Origin: 79-D21 sp022839995
Lineage (GTDB): Bacteria > Synergistota > Synergistia > Synergistales > 79-D21
DNA: 64,000 nt
Reading direction: 5' to 3'
Assembly: GCA_022839995.1 (NCBI GenBank)
Contig: JALHIN010000013.1
Coordinates: 17,143-81,142 of the forward strand
Below the pieces are notes generated by a model. The model was not told where the DNA came from, searched no databases, and saw nothing but the letters and a program-made list of their open reading frames with translations. This document shows, piece by piece, positions 26,328-35,109 of the stretch. Within the stretch, counting starts at the first letter, position 1, and every line of letters begins with the position of its first letter. A program made the translations under genes and the position numbers.

Positions 26328-26357
26328 AACCGGGGATCCCCGCGGGGATCCCCGGTT
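26328..26357. terminator. Bidirectional terminator between convergent operons
   Basis: A perfect 14-bp stem (26328-26341 with 26344-26357) has a two-base nominal loop. On the minus strand it is followed by a long T-run (the A-run at 26323-26329 on the plus strand); on the plus strand by ATTTT. It ends the TRAP operon and probably the ASKHA gene transcript. Confidence 0.85.
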
Positions 26358-26382
26358 ATTTTGCGGGCGCTGGAAGACGATC

Positions 26383-27714
26383 CTACCAGGGACCCACGAC
26401 CTGGGCTCCCAGGGCGAGGGTCGGCAGCCAGCAGGAAAGGAAGGGAAGGTACGTCGTCAGCAGCAGGACGGGGATCCCCACGCAGAAAAGGTAGAGCATC
26501 ATGGGGGGAATCAGTTCCCCGGCCGGGACCCCGGAAAGCCGCGAACCCACGAAGATCGACATGGCAAACGGCGGGGTCATGACCCCCAGCCCGATGTTGA
26601 CGATGATCATGGATCCGAGGTGCACCAGGTTGATCCCCAGCTCGTTCGCCAGGGGCAGGATGAGGGGCACCGCCAGGATGAGGATGGGGATCCCGTCGAG
26701 GAACATCCCCAAAAGCAATAAAAACAGGTTGATCGATATCAGGATCAAAAACTTGCTGTGGAAAAGCCCCAGCATGGTCTCCGCCAGGGCCTGGGCGACT
26801 CCTTCGCGGGTCATGAACCGGGTTAGGACTGTCCCGCCGCCGAGGAGCAGGGCGATCATGCCCAGGGTCACGCAGGTGTTGACTATGGCCTTCGAGAAGT
26901 TGCCCAGCTTCAGGTCCCGGTAGACGAAGAAACCCACGATCATGCAGTAGATTACGGCAATAGCCCCTGCCTCGTTGGGCGTGCAGATGCCTCCGTAGAT
27001 CCCCACGAGGATGATGAGGGGGCACCCGAGGGCTGGCAGGGCCGACCAGGTCGCAGCCCCCAGTTCCTTCATCGAATCCCTGAAGTTGTCCGGGAGAACC
27101 GGCTTCTCGGCGCTCGGAAAGGTGTACCGGTCGACGATGAAATAGTTCAGGATGCAGTACCCCAAGGCCAGGAGGAGGCCCGGAATGACGGTCGCCAAAA
27201 ACAGAGCCGCGACGGACTGCTGGGCGACCAGGCAGTAGATCAGGGCAGGGACGCTCGGCGGGATGAGATAGCCCATGAAACTGGAGGAACAGAGCACCGC
27301 CGTGGTATAGCGCTTCTGGTAGCCGAATTTCTCCAGGCGGGGAACCAGGAGGGGGATCAGCGCCGAGATGCAGGGGACCGAGGACCCCGTGAGAGCGCTC
27401 ATGAAAAGGGTGGCCACGATGCCCACCACGATGAGGCCTCCCTTGGCCTTCCCCACAAGCGCGTAGGAAAACCGGACGATCCGGTCCGCCAGCCCCGCCT
27501 CCGAAATGAGCCCTCCTGCGAAGACGAAGAACCCGATGGCCATGACCACGGGCGTGTTGAGCGAGTGGAAGAACGTCCCGGCCATGAACGAAAGGGGCGT
27601 TTCGATCAGGAAAAGCCCGACCGCGGTGCTGGCAATAAAAACCCAACCCAGGGGCATCCCGATGACGATGAGCCCGAGGAACAGGACGAGGGAAACCAGG
27701 ACTCCCGTTTCCAT
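26383..27714 (-). CDS. TRAP transporter large permease (DctM-type)
   Basis: This 443-residue integral membrane protein is the large subunit of a tripartite ATP-independent periplasmic transporter, which imports organic acids or amino-acid-like anions using the sodium gradient. About twelve helices are seen, with the family segments LTGSSVPCISALIPLLVPRL, GYLIPPSVPALIY and MTPPFAMSIFVGSRLSG. It begins one base after the DctQ stop. It is last in the long operon and precedes a terminator at 26328-26357. Confidence 0.95.
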   Translation of the reverse strand: METGVLVSLVLFLGLIVIGMPLGWVFIASTAVGLFLIETPLSFMAGTFFHSLNTPVVMAIGFFVFAGGLISEAGLADRIVRFSYALVGKAKGGLIVVGIVATLFMSALTGSSVPCISALIPLLVPRLEKFGYQKRYTTAVLCSSSFMGYLIPPSVPALIYCLVAQQSVAALFLATVIPGLLLALGYCILNYFIVDRYTFPSAEKPVLPDNFRDSMKELGAATWSALPALGCPLIILVGIYGGICTPNEAGAIAVIYCMIVGFFVYRDLKLGNFSKAIVNTCVTLGMIALLLGGGTVLTRFMTREGVAQALAETMLGLFHSKFLILISINLFLLLLGMFLDGIPILILAVPLILPLANELGINLVHLGSMIIVNIGLGVMTPPFAMSIFVGSRLSGVPAGELIPPMMLYLFCVGIPVLLLTTYLPFLSCWLPTLALGAQVVGPW

Positions 27715-27715
27715 G

Positions 27716-28243
27716 TTACTGGTTCCCCCCTTCCTGAGACTTGAGCCAGAGCTGTTTCCTGAGCTCGAAGACGTCCCTGCCGATGTGGTAGGCCACGTGC
27801 AGGGCCGAGAGCACGACCGTGGCGAACATGACCTGGACCAGCCAGCCCGTGTTGAACCAGCGGATCAGGGTCCCGTACTCGGGATAGCGGAGCGACTGCC
27901 GGAAAAAGCCGTAGGCCGGGTGGAGAAAGACCAGGATGGCCGCCAGGGTCAGCACGTCCATCGCCAGCGAGTAGGATCGCTTCCCGTGCGGGTTGTCTCG
28001 GAAAAGCCGGTCCGGAAGCATCTCCACGGCGATGTGCCCCTTCTGGGAAGCAGCCAGGGCGATCGCCAGGATATAGGTGATGACAAAGACGTACAGGGCC
28101 ATGTCGCCGATCCACATGATTTCGAAATGGAGCCAGTAACGGTTGATGACCTGCGCAAACGTCAGGAGGGTCGAGATGAGGAGCCCCGCCGCACAGATCC
28201 ATTTTTCGACCGCGGTGATCCCCTGCTGCAGAAAATTGAACAC
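27716..28243 (-). CDS. TRAP transporter small permease (DctQ-type)
   Basis: This 175-residue protein with four membrane helices bridges DctM in the membrane. The DctQ-type segment with VINRYW and MWIGDMALYVFVITYILAIALAASQKGHIAVEML is clear. I chose GTG at 28241-28243, ten bases after AAGGAG; an upstream TTG would add ten residues without a site. It is separated from dctP by 93 bp containing GC-rich inverted repeats, which may balance expression of the binding protein against the permease. Confidence 0.93.
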   Translation of the reverse strand: MFNFLQQGITAVEKWICAAGLLISTLLTFAQVINRYWLHFEIMWIGDMALYVFVITYILAIALAASQKGHIAVEMLPDRLFRDNPHGKRSYSLAMDVLTLAAILVFLHPAYGFFRQSLRYPEYGTLIRWFNTGWLVQVMFATVVLSALHVAYHIGRDVFELRKQLWLKSQEGGNQ

Positions 28244-28336
28244 AAACCTCACGCTCCTTAAGGGCCTTCGCAAGGTGGGGGACGTCGGCCCCCCGCCCTG
28301 GATCTACCTGGGCCTCGCCGGGAACGATCCCGGCAG

Positions 28337-29419
28337 CTAGTTCTTGTGCACCTGCTTGCGGATCGCTTCGAGCTCCTTCAGGATCTTCTGGGTCATGTTC
28401 TGGCCGGGGTAAGCCTTGTCGAGCCAGGGCTTGCACAGCTCCTCCCAGATGGAGAGAGGCTGGGCCTTCTGACGGAACATTTCCCGCTCCTTCTCGGTCG
28501 GATAGTAGATCTTGAAGTTGGGCATCTTCTTCAGCCGGGCCTCCATGTCCTTCACCGCGGCCTTCGCCAGCTTGTACTGGTGACTTTCGGCTTCCCTGGC
28601 CGCGCGGGAGATGGCGTCCTTGATGTCCTTCGGCAGGGCGTCCCACTTCGCCTTGTTGACCGCGATTTGGTTACCGTCCCACATCCAGTCGAGGGCGGTG
28701 TAGTATTTCAGGACCTCGGCGTGCCTTTCCTCGATCAGGGAGGGCCACATGTCCCAGCAGCCGTCCACGACGCCGCGGCTTAAGGCGTTGTACAGCTCAC
28801 CCCAGGCGATCGTCTCGACCGTCATGCCGGTCCCCTTGCCCATGTTCATCAGCCCCTTTGCGCTGCCCAGGGAGGAGGAAACACGGAACTTCAGGTTCTT
28901 GAGGTCGGCCGGGGTGCGGATTTCGCGCACGTTGTTCCCCAGGCCGTAGGGGCCCTGGCTGTTCGTGTAGAGGATGTGCATTCCGATTTCGTTGTAGGCC
29001 TTCTCCAGGACCTTGTAGAGGATGCCGTTGGGCTGGCCGAAAGCGATCTCGGCCTCTTCCCAGGAGGAAATGGTCCAGGGCATCCAGTTGAACATGCCGC
29101 CGGGAACGAGGTTCACGTACGGGGCGAAGTTCCCGATCTCGATGCTGCCGTCCTGGACGGCATGGAAGATTTCGTCGTGGCTACCCATGAGGCCGTCGGG
29201 GTAGAACTTGATCTCCATGCGTCCGTTCGTGTACTTCTTGACGAGGTCGCAGAAGAGGCGCATGGACATGGCCTGGGTCGGCCGTACCGTGGTCTGGGCG
29301 AACTTCCACTTGTACTCGGGCGCGGCCGCTGCCGGGGAAGCGGAAAACGCCATCGCGATTCCCGCCACCAGGACCAGGCAGGCGGCGACCTTGAACAGAC
29401 TACCGAATCTCTTCTTCAT
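28337..29419 (-). CDS. TRAP transporter substrate-binding protein (DctP-type)
   Basis: This 360-residue periplasmic binding protein has a signal peptide (residues about 1-33, MKKRFGSLFKVAACLVLVAGIA). The mature part shows DctP features: ADLKNLKFRVSSS near 190 with the arginine that usually clamps the substrate carboxylate, and GVVDGCWDMWPSL near 240. The ligand therefore probably carries a carboxylate. The longer open frame upstream has no ribosome site; the ATG at 29417-29419 follows GGGAGGA. It lies 112 bp after the D-aminoacylase-like gene in the same direction. Confidence 0.94.
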   Translation of the reverse strand: MKKRFGSLFKVAACLVLVAGIAMAFSASPAAAAPEYKWKFAQTTVRPTQAMSMRLFCDLVKKYTNGRMEIKFYPDGLMGSHDEIFHAVQDGSIEIGNFAPYVNLVPGGMFNWMPWTISSWEEAEIAFGQPNGILYKVLEKAYNEIGMHILYTNSQGPYGLGNNVREIRTPADLKNLKFRVSSSLGSAKGLMNMGKGTGMTVETIAWGELYNALSRGVVDGCWDMWPSLIEERHAEVLKYYTALDWMWDGNQIAVNKAKWDALPKDIKDAISRAAREAESHQYKLAKAAVKDMEARLKKMPNFKIYYPTEKEREMFRQKAQPLSIWEELCKPWLDKAYPGQNMTQKILKELEAIRKQVHKN

Positions 29420-29531
29420 CGAGCAATCCTCCCTTTCGCTGTGAGTGGAACGTCGGATTCCCTTGCTGCGCAGGCTGCAGAAGAAAGCCAGGAAAAACGG
29501 CGGCACCCCCCTTCTTCCGGGTTTTCGTTCC

Positions 29532-31127
29532 CTACTTGCGCCCCGAGTACCGGATGACCTTCCCGGCCTTGGCGGGGCAATGCTTCCCTTCCTTCACCAG
29601 GGCTTTCCCGTTGACGAAAACGTGTTCGATACCTTCCGGGAACCGGATCGGGTCCGCATAGTCGGCCGTATCCCGCACCGTTTCCGGGTCGAAAACGACG
29701 ACGTCCGCGGCGAGACCTTCCTTCAACAGGCCCCGGTCCAGGATCCCCAGCACTTCGGCAGGCTTTCCCGTCATCTTTCGGACGGCCGTCGGCATGTCGA
29801 GGACGCCCTCCCGGACGTATTTCCCGAGCACCCTCGGGAAGCTCCCGTAGAGCCGCGGATGGGGCTTCCCCCCGATAATGCCGTCGGTGCAGACGTTCTG
29901 CTCGGGCCTCAGGAGGATGCGGGCCACGTGCTCCTCCAGGCCGTAGAAATCGACCAGACCGGCGGTCCCTTCCTCTTCCAGCAGCAGGTCGTAGGTCGCC
30001 TCGAGGGGATCCTTCCCCATCCTCTTTCCGATTTCCGCGAGGCTCTTCCCCACCGCCCACTGGTTCTTCTCCGTTTTCACGAAAGTGACGAAAATTCCCT
30101 CGACGCCCGCAAAATCGACGAAATTATCCCAGCCCGGGATGCCATTTTCAATATCCGCTGTCATGCGCTTTCGGGCCTCTGGATCCGCCAGGCGCTCCAG
30201 CATCCTGTCCGTCCCTCCGTCGTGGGCCCACGGGGGAAGGATGACGCTCAGCGTGGTGCTCCCGGCCACGTACGGGTACTGGTCCACGGAAACCCGGATC
30301 CCCTGCCGGGAGCACTCGTCCAGTTTTCCGAGGACGTCGTCGAACAGCCCCCAGTTCTTTTTTCCAGCGACCTTGAAGTGCGAAAAATGGATCCGGCAGC
30401 CGCTTCGTTTCCCGATCTCGATGATCTCGTCCATGGAAGAGAGGATGGCATCGGCCTCGCTCCGCTGGTGGGTCACGAAAACCGCGTCGTTTTTTTCCAG
30501 GACCCTGGCCAGTTCGATGAATTCCTGCGTGTCCGCGAAACTGCAGGGAGGATAGATCATCCCGGTGGACATCCCGAAGGCTCCCTGGGCGAGGCATTCC
30601 TCAAGCAGGGCCTTCATCCTTTCGAGTTCGTCGGCCGTGGGCCTGCGGTTGTCCAGCCCCATGACGCTCAGCCGGATGTTCCCGTGGGGGGCGAGGTAGG
30701 CAAAATTCGGCCCCAGCTCCATGGCATCCAGGCGGTCGAGGTAATCGGCCACGGACCGCCAGCTCCAGTCCAGGTCGTAGCTTCCCTCGAGACCCGCCAT
30801 CGCCTTCTTCCAGGGTCCGACGAAGGCGTCCACCATGGGGGCGGCCCCCATGGCGTCCTGCCCGACGACACAGGTGGTGATCCCCTGCATGACGTTGAAT
30901 GGCGTGTCGGGCCTGCACAGGGCAAGGATGCCCGAGTGGCTGTGCGTGTCGATGAAACCCGGGCAGACGACCTTCCCCCCCGCGTCGATCACGGTCCCTC
31001 CCGCCGAGGCGGACAGCTCGCCGATGGCGGCGATCCGGTCCCCCCGGATCCCCAGGTCGGCCCTGTACCCCTTCGAGCCCGTCCCGTCGACGATCAGGCC
31101 GTTTCGAATCAGCACGTCGAAGTCCAT
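29532..31127 (-). CDS. N-acyl-D-amino-acid deacylase family amidohydrolase
   Basis: This 531-residue amidohydrolase resembles D-aminoacylases, zinc enzymes that hydrolyse N-acyl-D-amino acids. Metal and active-site segments seen are GFIDTHSHSG (residues 57-66), QGITTCVVGQD (near 80), FVTHQRSEAD (near 220), IHFSHFKVAG (near 248) and TDGIIGGKPHPRLYGSFPRVLG (near 425), the last carrying the catalytic Asp. Related enzymes act on other N-blocked amino acids or cyclic amides, so the exact substrate is not fixed. It sits between a PLP enzyme (25 bp) and the TRAP binding protein, consistent with intracellular deblocking of an imported substrate. Confidence 0.88.
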   Translation of the reverse strand: MDFDVLIRNGLIVDGTGSKGYRADLGIRGDRIAAIGELSASAGGTVIDAGGKVVCPGFIDTHSHSGILALCRPDTPFNVMQGITTCVVGQDAMGAAPMVDAFVGPWKKAMAGLEGSYDLDWSWRSVADYLDRLDAMELGPNFAYLAPHGNIRLSVMGLDNRRPTADELERMKALLEECLAQGAFGMSTGMIYPPCSFADTQEFIELARVLEKNDAVFVTHQRSEADAILSSMDEIIEIGKRSGCRIHFSHFKVAGKKNWGLFDDVLGKLDECSRQGIRVSVDQYPYVAGSTTLSVILPPWAHDGGTDRMLERLADPEARKRMTADIENGIPGWDNFVDFAGVEGIFVTFVKTEKNQWAVGKSLAEIGKRMGKDPLEATYDLLLEEEGTAGLVDFYGLEEHVARILLRPEQNVCTDGIIGGKPHPRLYGSFPRVLGKYVREGVLDMPTAVRKMTGKPAEVLGILDRGLLKEGLAADVVVFDPETVRDTADYADPIRFPEGIEHVFVNGKALVKEGKHCPAKAGKVIRYSGRK

Positions 31128-31152
31128 GGTCTCTCCCTTCCGGCCGGTCGGC

Positions 31153-32622
31153 CTAGAGCAGCCCCACCCTGGCGTTGAACTCCTCGATCCGTTCGTCGAT
31201 GGCGTCCGCCATGGAGCGGATGGAGCCCCAGTACTCCTCGTAGTCGTACCACTGGGCGTTCAGTTCCTCCGAGGTCTTGCCCTGCTGCTCGACCCAGGTG
31301 TAATACTTCAGGTTGTGGACCCGGAGCTTGTCGTAGTAGCTCATCTCGAGCATCGCTTCCCGGTTGATCCCCAGCACGTGCCGGCCGTGGTCGACCAACG
31401 CGTCGGAAACCGTGTAGGGGCGTCCCAGCTCCTGCCGCATCTCTTCCAGCCTGGAACCGTACAGCTCCATGGAATCCGTGAAGACGGTGAGGATGATGTC
31501 CCTGGAAGTGAGCTCGTAGTACTTGGCCATCTTGATCGCCATGACGACGTTCGCGGCGCCGGAGATCCCCATGAGGGGCAGGCTTTCCGCCATGGAGGAC
31601 GGCAACCCCTGGCTGACAAGGTATTCGCGGCCCGCCGGCTCGTTGAACAGGCGGACCATCGCCATGCAGTCCTCGTCGTCGACGGCCATCACCATGTCGG
31701 TGCCCTTCACGTCGTGGATCCAGGGCACGTGCTTGTCCCCGATCCCCTCGATCCGGTGGGCGCCGAACCCGTTCCAGATGAGGGTCGGGCACTGCAGCGC
31801 CTCGCCGACGGCCAGCTTCGCGTTGGGAAAGACGGTCTTCAGGTAGTTGCCGCAGCCGGTCGTCCCGGCCGACCCCGACGTGACGGTGACGCCCGCGAAA
31901 CGGTCCTTCGGGCCCATGATTTCCTTCAGGACCTCTTCCATCGCGTGCCCCGTAACCTCGTAATGCCACAGGTGGTTGCCAAACTCGTCGAACTGGTTGA
32001 AGACGACGATGTTATCGCGGGTCCTGCGGAGTTCCCAGACCTTGTCGTAAATCTCCTTGACGTTGCTTTCCGTCCCGGGAGTCCCGATGACCTCTCCGGC
32101 CACGGTCTTGAGCCAATCGAACCGCTCCTTGCTCATCCCCTCCGGGAGGATGGCGATGGACTCGCACCCCAATAGCTGCGCGTTGTAGGCGCCGCCCCGG
32201 CAGTAGTTGCCGGTGGAGGGCCAGACGGCCTTCTGGGTGGTGGGATCGAACTGGCCGGTCACAAGCCGCGGGACCAGGCAGCCGAAGCTCGCCCCGACCT
32301 TGTGGGCCCCGGTCGGGAACCACTTGCCCACCAGGGCCACGATCCGCGCGTCGACCCCCGTGATCGCCTTCGGGAGCTCCAGGTAGTTCACGCCGCCGTA
32401 AAGCCCGCCCTTCTTCACAGGCTCGTTCTTCCAGGTGATGCGGAAGAGGTTCGCGGAATCCACGTCCCACAGTCCCACGTTCTTCAGGCGTTCCTTCATC
32501 TTCTGCGGGGTGTGCTTCTCCGGGTCCTTCATCTGCTTGAACGTAGGGATCACGATGTTCCGCTCGCGGGCTCTCTTGACCGCCCTTTCCAGTTTTGCCT
32601 CGTCCACCGTCAAATCGATCAT
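31153..32622 (-). CDS. Fold-type II PLP-dependent enzyme (tryptophan synthase beta/cysteine synthase superfamily)
   Basis: This 489-residue enzyme has the fold-type II pattern. The PLP lysine lies in PTGAHKVGASF near residue 105, a substrate loop is STGNYCRGGAYNAQ near 135-150, and a phosphate-binding loop is TSGSAGTTGCGNYLK near 260. It is longer than typical cysteine synthase or serine dehydratase (310-400 residues), and I cannot assign a named activity. A beta-elimination or lyase reaction on an amino acid is likely. The ATG at 32620-32622 follows AGGAGGAG. Located between the threonine-synthase-like gene and the deacylase. Confidence 0.85.
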   Translation of the reverse strand: MIDLTVDEAKLERAVKRARERNIVIPTFKQMKDPEKHTPQKMKERLKNVGLWDVDSANLFRITWKNEPVKKGGLYGGVNYLELPKAITGVDARIVALVGKWFPTGAHKVGASFGCLVPRLVTGQFDPTTQKAVWPSTGNYCRGGAYNAQLLGCESIAILPEGMSKERFDWLKTVAGEVIGTPGTESNVKEIYDKVWELRRTRDNIVVFNQFDEFGNHLWHYEVTGHAMEEVLKEIMGPKDRFAGVTVTSGSAGTTGCGNYLKTVFPNAKLAVGEALQCPTLIWNGFGAHRIEGIGDKHVPWIHDVKGTDMVMAVDDEDCMAMVRLFNEPAGREYLVSQGLPSSMAESLPLMGISGAANVVMAIKMAKYYELTSRDIILTVFTDSMELYGSRLEEMRQELGRPYTVSDALVDHGRHVLGINREAMLEMSYYDKLRVHNLKYYTWVEQQGKTSEELNAQWYDYEEYWGSIRSMADAIDERIEEFNARVGLL

Positions 32623-32660
32623 TCTCTTCTCCTCCTGTCGTGCGTCCGCTTCCGGCCCGT

Positions 32661-33905
32661 TCAATTGAACCGGGACAAAAGCGGGACCAGTTCGTTGATG
32701 TCCGGGGCCACCGAAAGCGGTACCCCGACGGCCTTTCGGGCGCTCTTCGCGTCCTTCAGGCCGTTTCCGGTCACCACGAAGGCGACCCGTTCATCCGGCG
32801 AAAGAGCACCCGCTTCGGCCATTTTCCTGAAACCCGCGAAGCCGGCGACACCGGCAGGCTCCCCGAAGACGCCGGTCGTCCGGGCCAATTCCCGGATGGC
32901 TCCCAGGATCTCCTCGTCCGTCACAGTCACCATCGTCCCGCCGGTCTTGCGGACCGCCCGAAGGGCCTTTGCCCAGTTGCGGGGAGCCCCGACGGCAATG
33001 CTGTCCGCCAGGGTATCTTCATGCCCGGGCGTGATCCTGGCCGCACCCGCCGCAAAGGCATCGGCGATGGGACGGCTTCCCTCGGCCTGGACTCCCACCA
33101 GCTTCGGCATCCTCTCGATGAATCCCAGCTCCAGCAGGTCGGCGAAGCCCTTGTAAAGGCCGCCGATGCAGCAGCCGTCGCCAACCGCGATGAAAACCCG
33201 GTCGGGGACCTCCCAGCCCAGCTGTTCGGCGATCTCCAGGGCGCAGGTCTTCTTCCCCTCCACCAGGTAGGGGTTGATGGCACAGTTGCGGTTGTACCAG
33301 CCGAAACGATCGATGGCCTCGGTGGCGAGGCTGAAGGCGTCGGCGTAGTCCCCCTTCACGAGGAGCACCCGTGCGCCGTACACCAAAAGCTGCGTCACCT
33401 TCGCCTCTGGAGCCCGCTCGGGGACAAAAATGTAGCAGGGCAGGCCAGCCACGGCCGAAAAACCGGAAAGGGAACTGGCAGCGTTGCCGGTGGACGCGCA
33501 GGCGATCGCGGACTGCCCGGCATCCAGGGCCTTGGCCACTCCCACGGCGCTGGCCCGGTCCTTCAGGGAAGCGGTGGGATTGCGGCCATCGTCCTTGACG
33601 TACACGGCCTTGACCCCGTACCGGGAAGCCAGGGCCTTGCTTTCGTAAAGCGGGGTCCATCCCACGCGCAGGGAAGGGATGTTTTCTTCCTTCTCGACCG
33701 GGAGGATGGCCCGGTAGCGCCAGAGGCTCTCGTCCCGGCAGGCGGCCAGGGATTCCCGGCTGAACCCGGCCTTCACTGCGGCCTCCAGGTCTACGTTCAC
33801 ATCCAGTGTCCCGTCCAGGCCGCAATCCGGGCAGGTGTAAGGAGCGGTCTCCGGATCGAAGACCCGCCCGCAGAGCACGCAGACCAGGGACGTCGGCCTA
33901 GGCAC
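32661..33905 (-). CDS. Threonine synthase-like PLP-dependent enzyme with N-terminal zinc ribbon
   Basis: This 414-residue protein resembles threonine synthase. An N-terminal zinc ribbon has Cys pairs at residues 9/12 and 25/28. The PLP lysine is in NPTASLKDRAS near 115, with CASTGNAASSLSGFSA near 137 and VGDGCCIGGLYKGF near 243. No other threonine-pathway genes (hom, thrB) are present, and its place among hydrolases suggests a catabolic lyase rather than threonine synthesis. The GTG start overlaps the M20 gene stop by eight bases, with GGAAGGG upstream. Annotation as true threonine synthase would be over-precise. Confidence 0.83.
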   Translation of the reverse strand: MPRPTSLVCVLCGRVFDPETAPYTCPDCGLDGTLDVNVDLEAAVKAGFSRESLAACRDESLWRYRAILPVEKEENIPSLRVGWTPLYESKALASRYGVKAVYVKDDGRNPTASLKDRASAVGVAKALDAGQSAIACASTGNAASSLSGFSAVAGLPCYIFVPERAPEAKVTQLLVYGARVLLVKGDYADAFSLATEAIDRFGWYNRNCAINPYLVEGKKTCALEIAEQLGWEVPDRVFIAVGDGCCIGGLYKGFADLLELGFIERMPKLVGVQAEGSRPIADAFAAGAARITPGHEDTLADSIAVGAPRNWAKALRAVRKTGGTMVTVTDEEILGAIRELARTTGVFGEPAGVAGFAGFRKMAEAGALSPDERVAFVVTGNGLKDAKSARKAVGVPLSVAPDINELVPLLSRFN

Positions 33906-35109
33906 GGCTGCAGCCCTTCCCGGCCAGGATGGCCCTGATGATGCCGGTATAGCCTTCGCAGGCCAGGTTCAGCTGGTCCAGCTCGATGTATTCGTCCACG
34001 ACGTGGGCCAATGTCTCTAGGGACCCGCCGTACCCGATCGTCGGGATTCCCGCCTTTCCGGCGTAGTAGCTTCCGTTGGTGCAGAAATAGTAATGGGAAA
34101 CCACCGGGTTCTGGCCCACGGAGCGGAGTCCCGCCAGGGCAGATTGGACCACCGGGTGGTCTTCCTCGAAGAGCCAGGCCGGGGCGAAACGCTCGGCCTT
34201 GATCGGGGCTCCCGTGTAGCAGCGGTCCTCTCCCACGGCGAGCCTGACGGAGGCTTTTAGCTCCGGGTCCTTCGCCATTTCCGCGTCGAGGATCTCCTGC
34301 ACCTGGGCCAGGACGACTTCCTTCGTCTCGCCGACGAGAAGGCGCCGGTCGAAGGTGGCCGTGCAGCGGTCGGGGATGACGCTGGCCCCGGGGTAGGGGT
34401 TCGAGATGATGTCGGTGACCTCCAGGATGCCCTTGCCCAGGACCGGGTGGGTCCTGGGGACGAACTTCTCCTCGAGGGCCACGAGGAGCTTCGCCATCTT
34501 CTTGACCGCGTTGAGGCCCACCGAGGGATCCGAGGAATGGGCGCTCTTGCCGGCGGTTTCCACCACCACCTCGGCCCGCCCCCTCTGGCCCCTCTTGAGG
34601 GTCAGGTTCGAGGGCTCCCCGATCACCACGCAGTCGGGCTTCACCGCGGTCGCGATGAGCTCGCAGGCGACCCCCTCGAAGCACTCCTCGTGGACGCTGC
34701 CCGCCACGACGACCTCCCCGTCCAGCAGGTCGCCGAAATCCTGCTTCACGTGGGCCGCGGCGTGGATCATGGCGGCCACGTTGCCGATCATGTCGGTCGT
34801 TCCGCGCCCGTAGAGGCGCCCGTTCTCGACTTCCGCCCCGAAGGGGTCGTGAGTCCACTTGGAGGGATCCGTGACGTCCACCTGGTCGATGTGCCCCTCC
34901 AGGAGGATCCGGACCCCGCCCTTGCCCAGCCGGATGCGGCCGATGACGTTGCCCAGGGCGTCCACGAAGACCTCGTCGTAGCCCAGATCCTTCATTGCCG
35001 ATACGATGAACTCCGCCCGGTTCTTCTCCTGTCCCGACAGGGCCGGCCGGCGGACCATTTCCCGGCAGTCCTCGAGAAGCCGATGTTTCCGCGCCTCGCT
35101 CAAGCTCAC
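33898..35109 (-). CDS. M20 metallohydrolase, YgeY-like, with intact active site
   Basis: This 403-residue zinc hydrolase belongs to the M20 (ArgE/DapE/YgeY) family. All canonical residues are visible: H73 and D75 in EGHIDQVDV, D106 in YGRGTTDM, the catalytic pair E141-E142 in VHEECFEG, the GEPSNL segment, RGQRGRAEV, FDRRLLVGETKE and the C-terminal HVVDEYIELDQL. Related YgeY proteins occur beside a fold-type II PLP lyase, as here. GTG at 35107-35109 is used because GGGAGG lies about ten bases upstream; it overlaps the stop of the preceding M20 gene (GTGA). Confidence 0.9.
   Translation of the reverse strand: MSLSEARKHRLLEDCREMVRRPALSGQEKNRAEFIVSAMKDLGYDEVFVDALGNVIGRIRLGKGGVRILLEGHIDQVDVTDPSKWTHDPFGAEVENGRLYGRGTTDMIGNVAAMIHAAAHVKQDFGDLLDGEVVVAGSVHEECFEGVACELIATAVKPDCVVIGEPSNLTLKRGQRGRAEVVVETAGKSAHSSDPSVGLNAVKKMAKLLVALEEKFVPRTHPVLGKGILEVTDIISNPYPGASVIPDRCTATFDRRLLVGETKEVVLAQVQEILDAEMAKDPELKASVRLAVGEDRCYTGAPIKAERFAPAWLFEEDHPVVQSALAGLRSVGQNPVVSHYYFCTNGSYYAGKAGIPTIGYGGSLETLAHVVDEYIELDQLNLACEGYTGIIRAILAGKGCSRA

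Noticed and set aside
31153..32622. Assignment as the PLP subunit of 2-amino-4-ketopentanoate thiolase (OrtB) of ornithine fermentation
   Set aside because: The length and fold are compatible, but the small partner OrtA and other ornithine-pathway genes are not in the window, so it cannot be supported.
32661..33905. Calling this gene true threonine synthase (thrC)
   Set aside because: The fold and zinc ribbon fit, but it overlaps a peptidase gene in a catabolic operon and no hom or thrB is present. A broader PLP-lyase name is safer.
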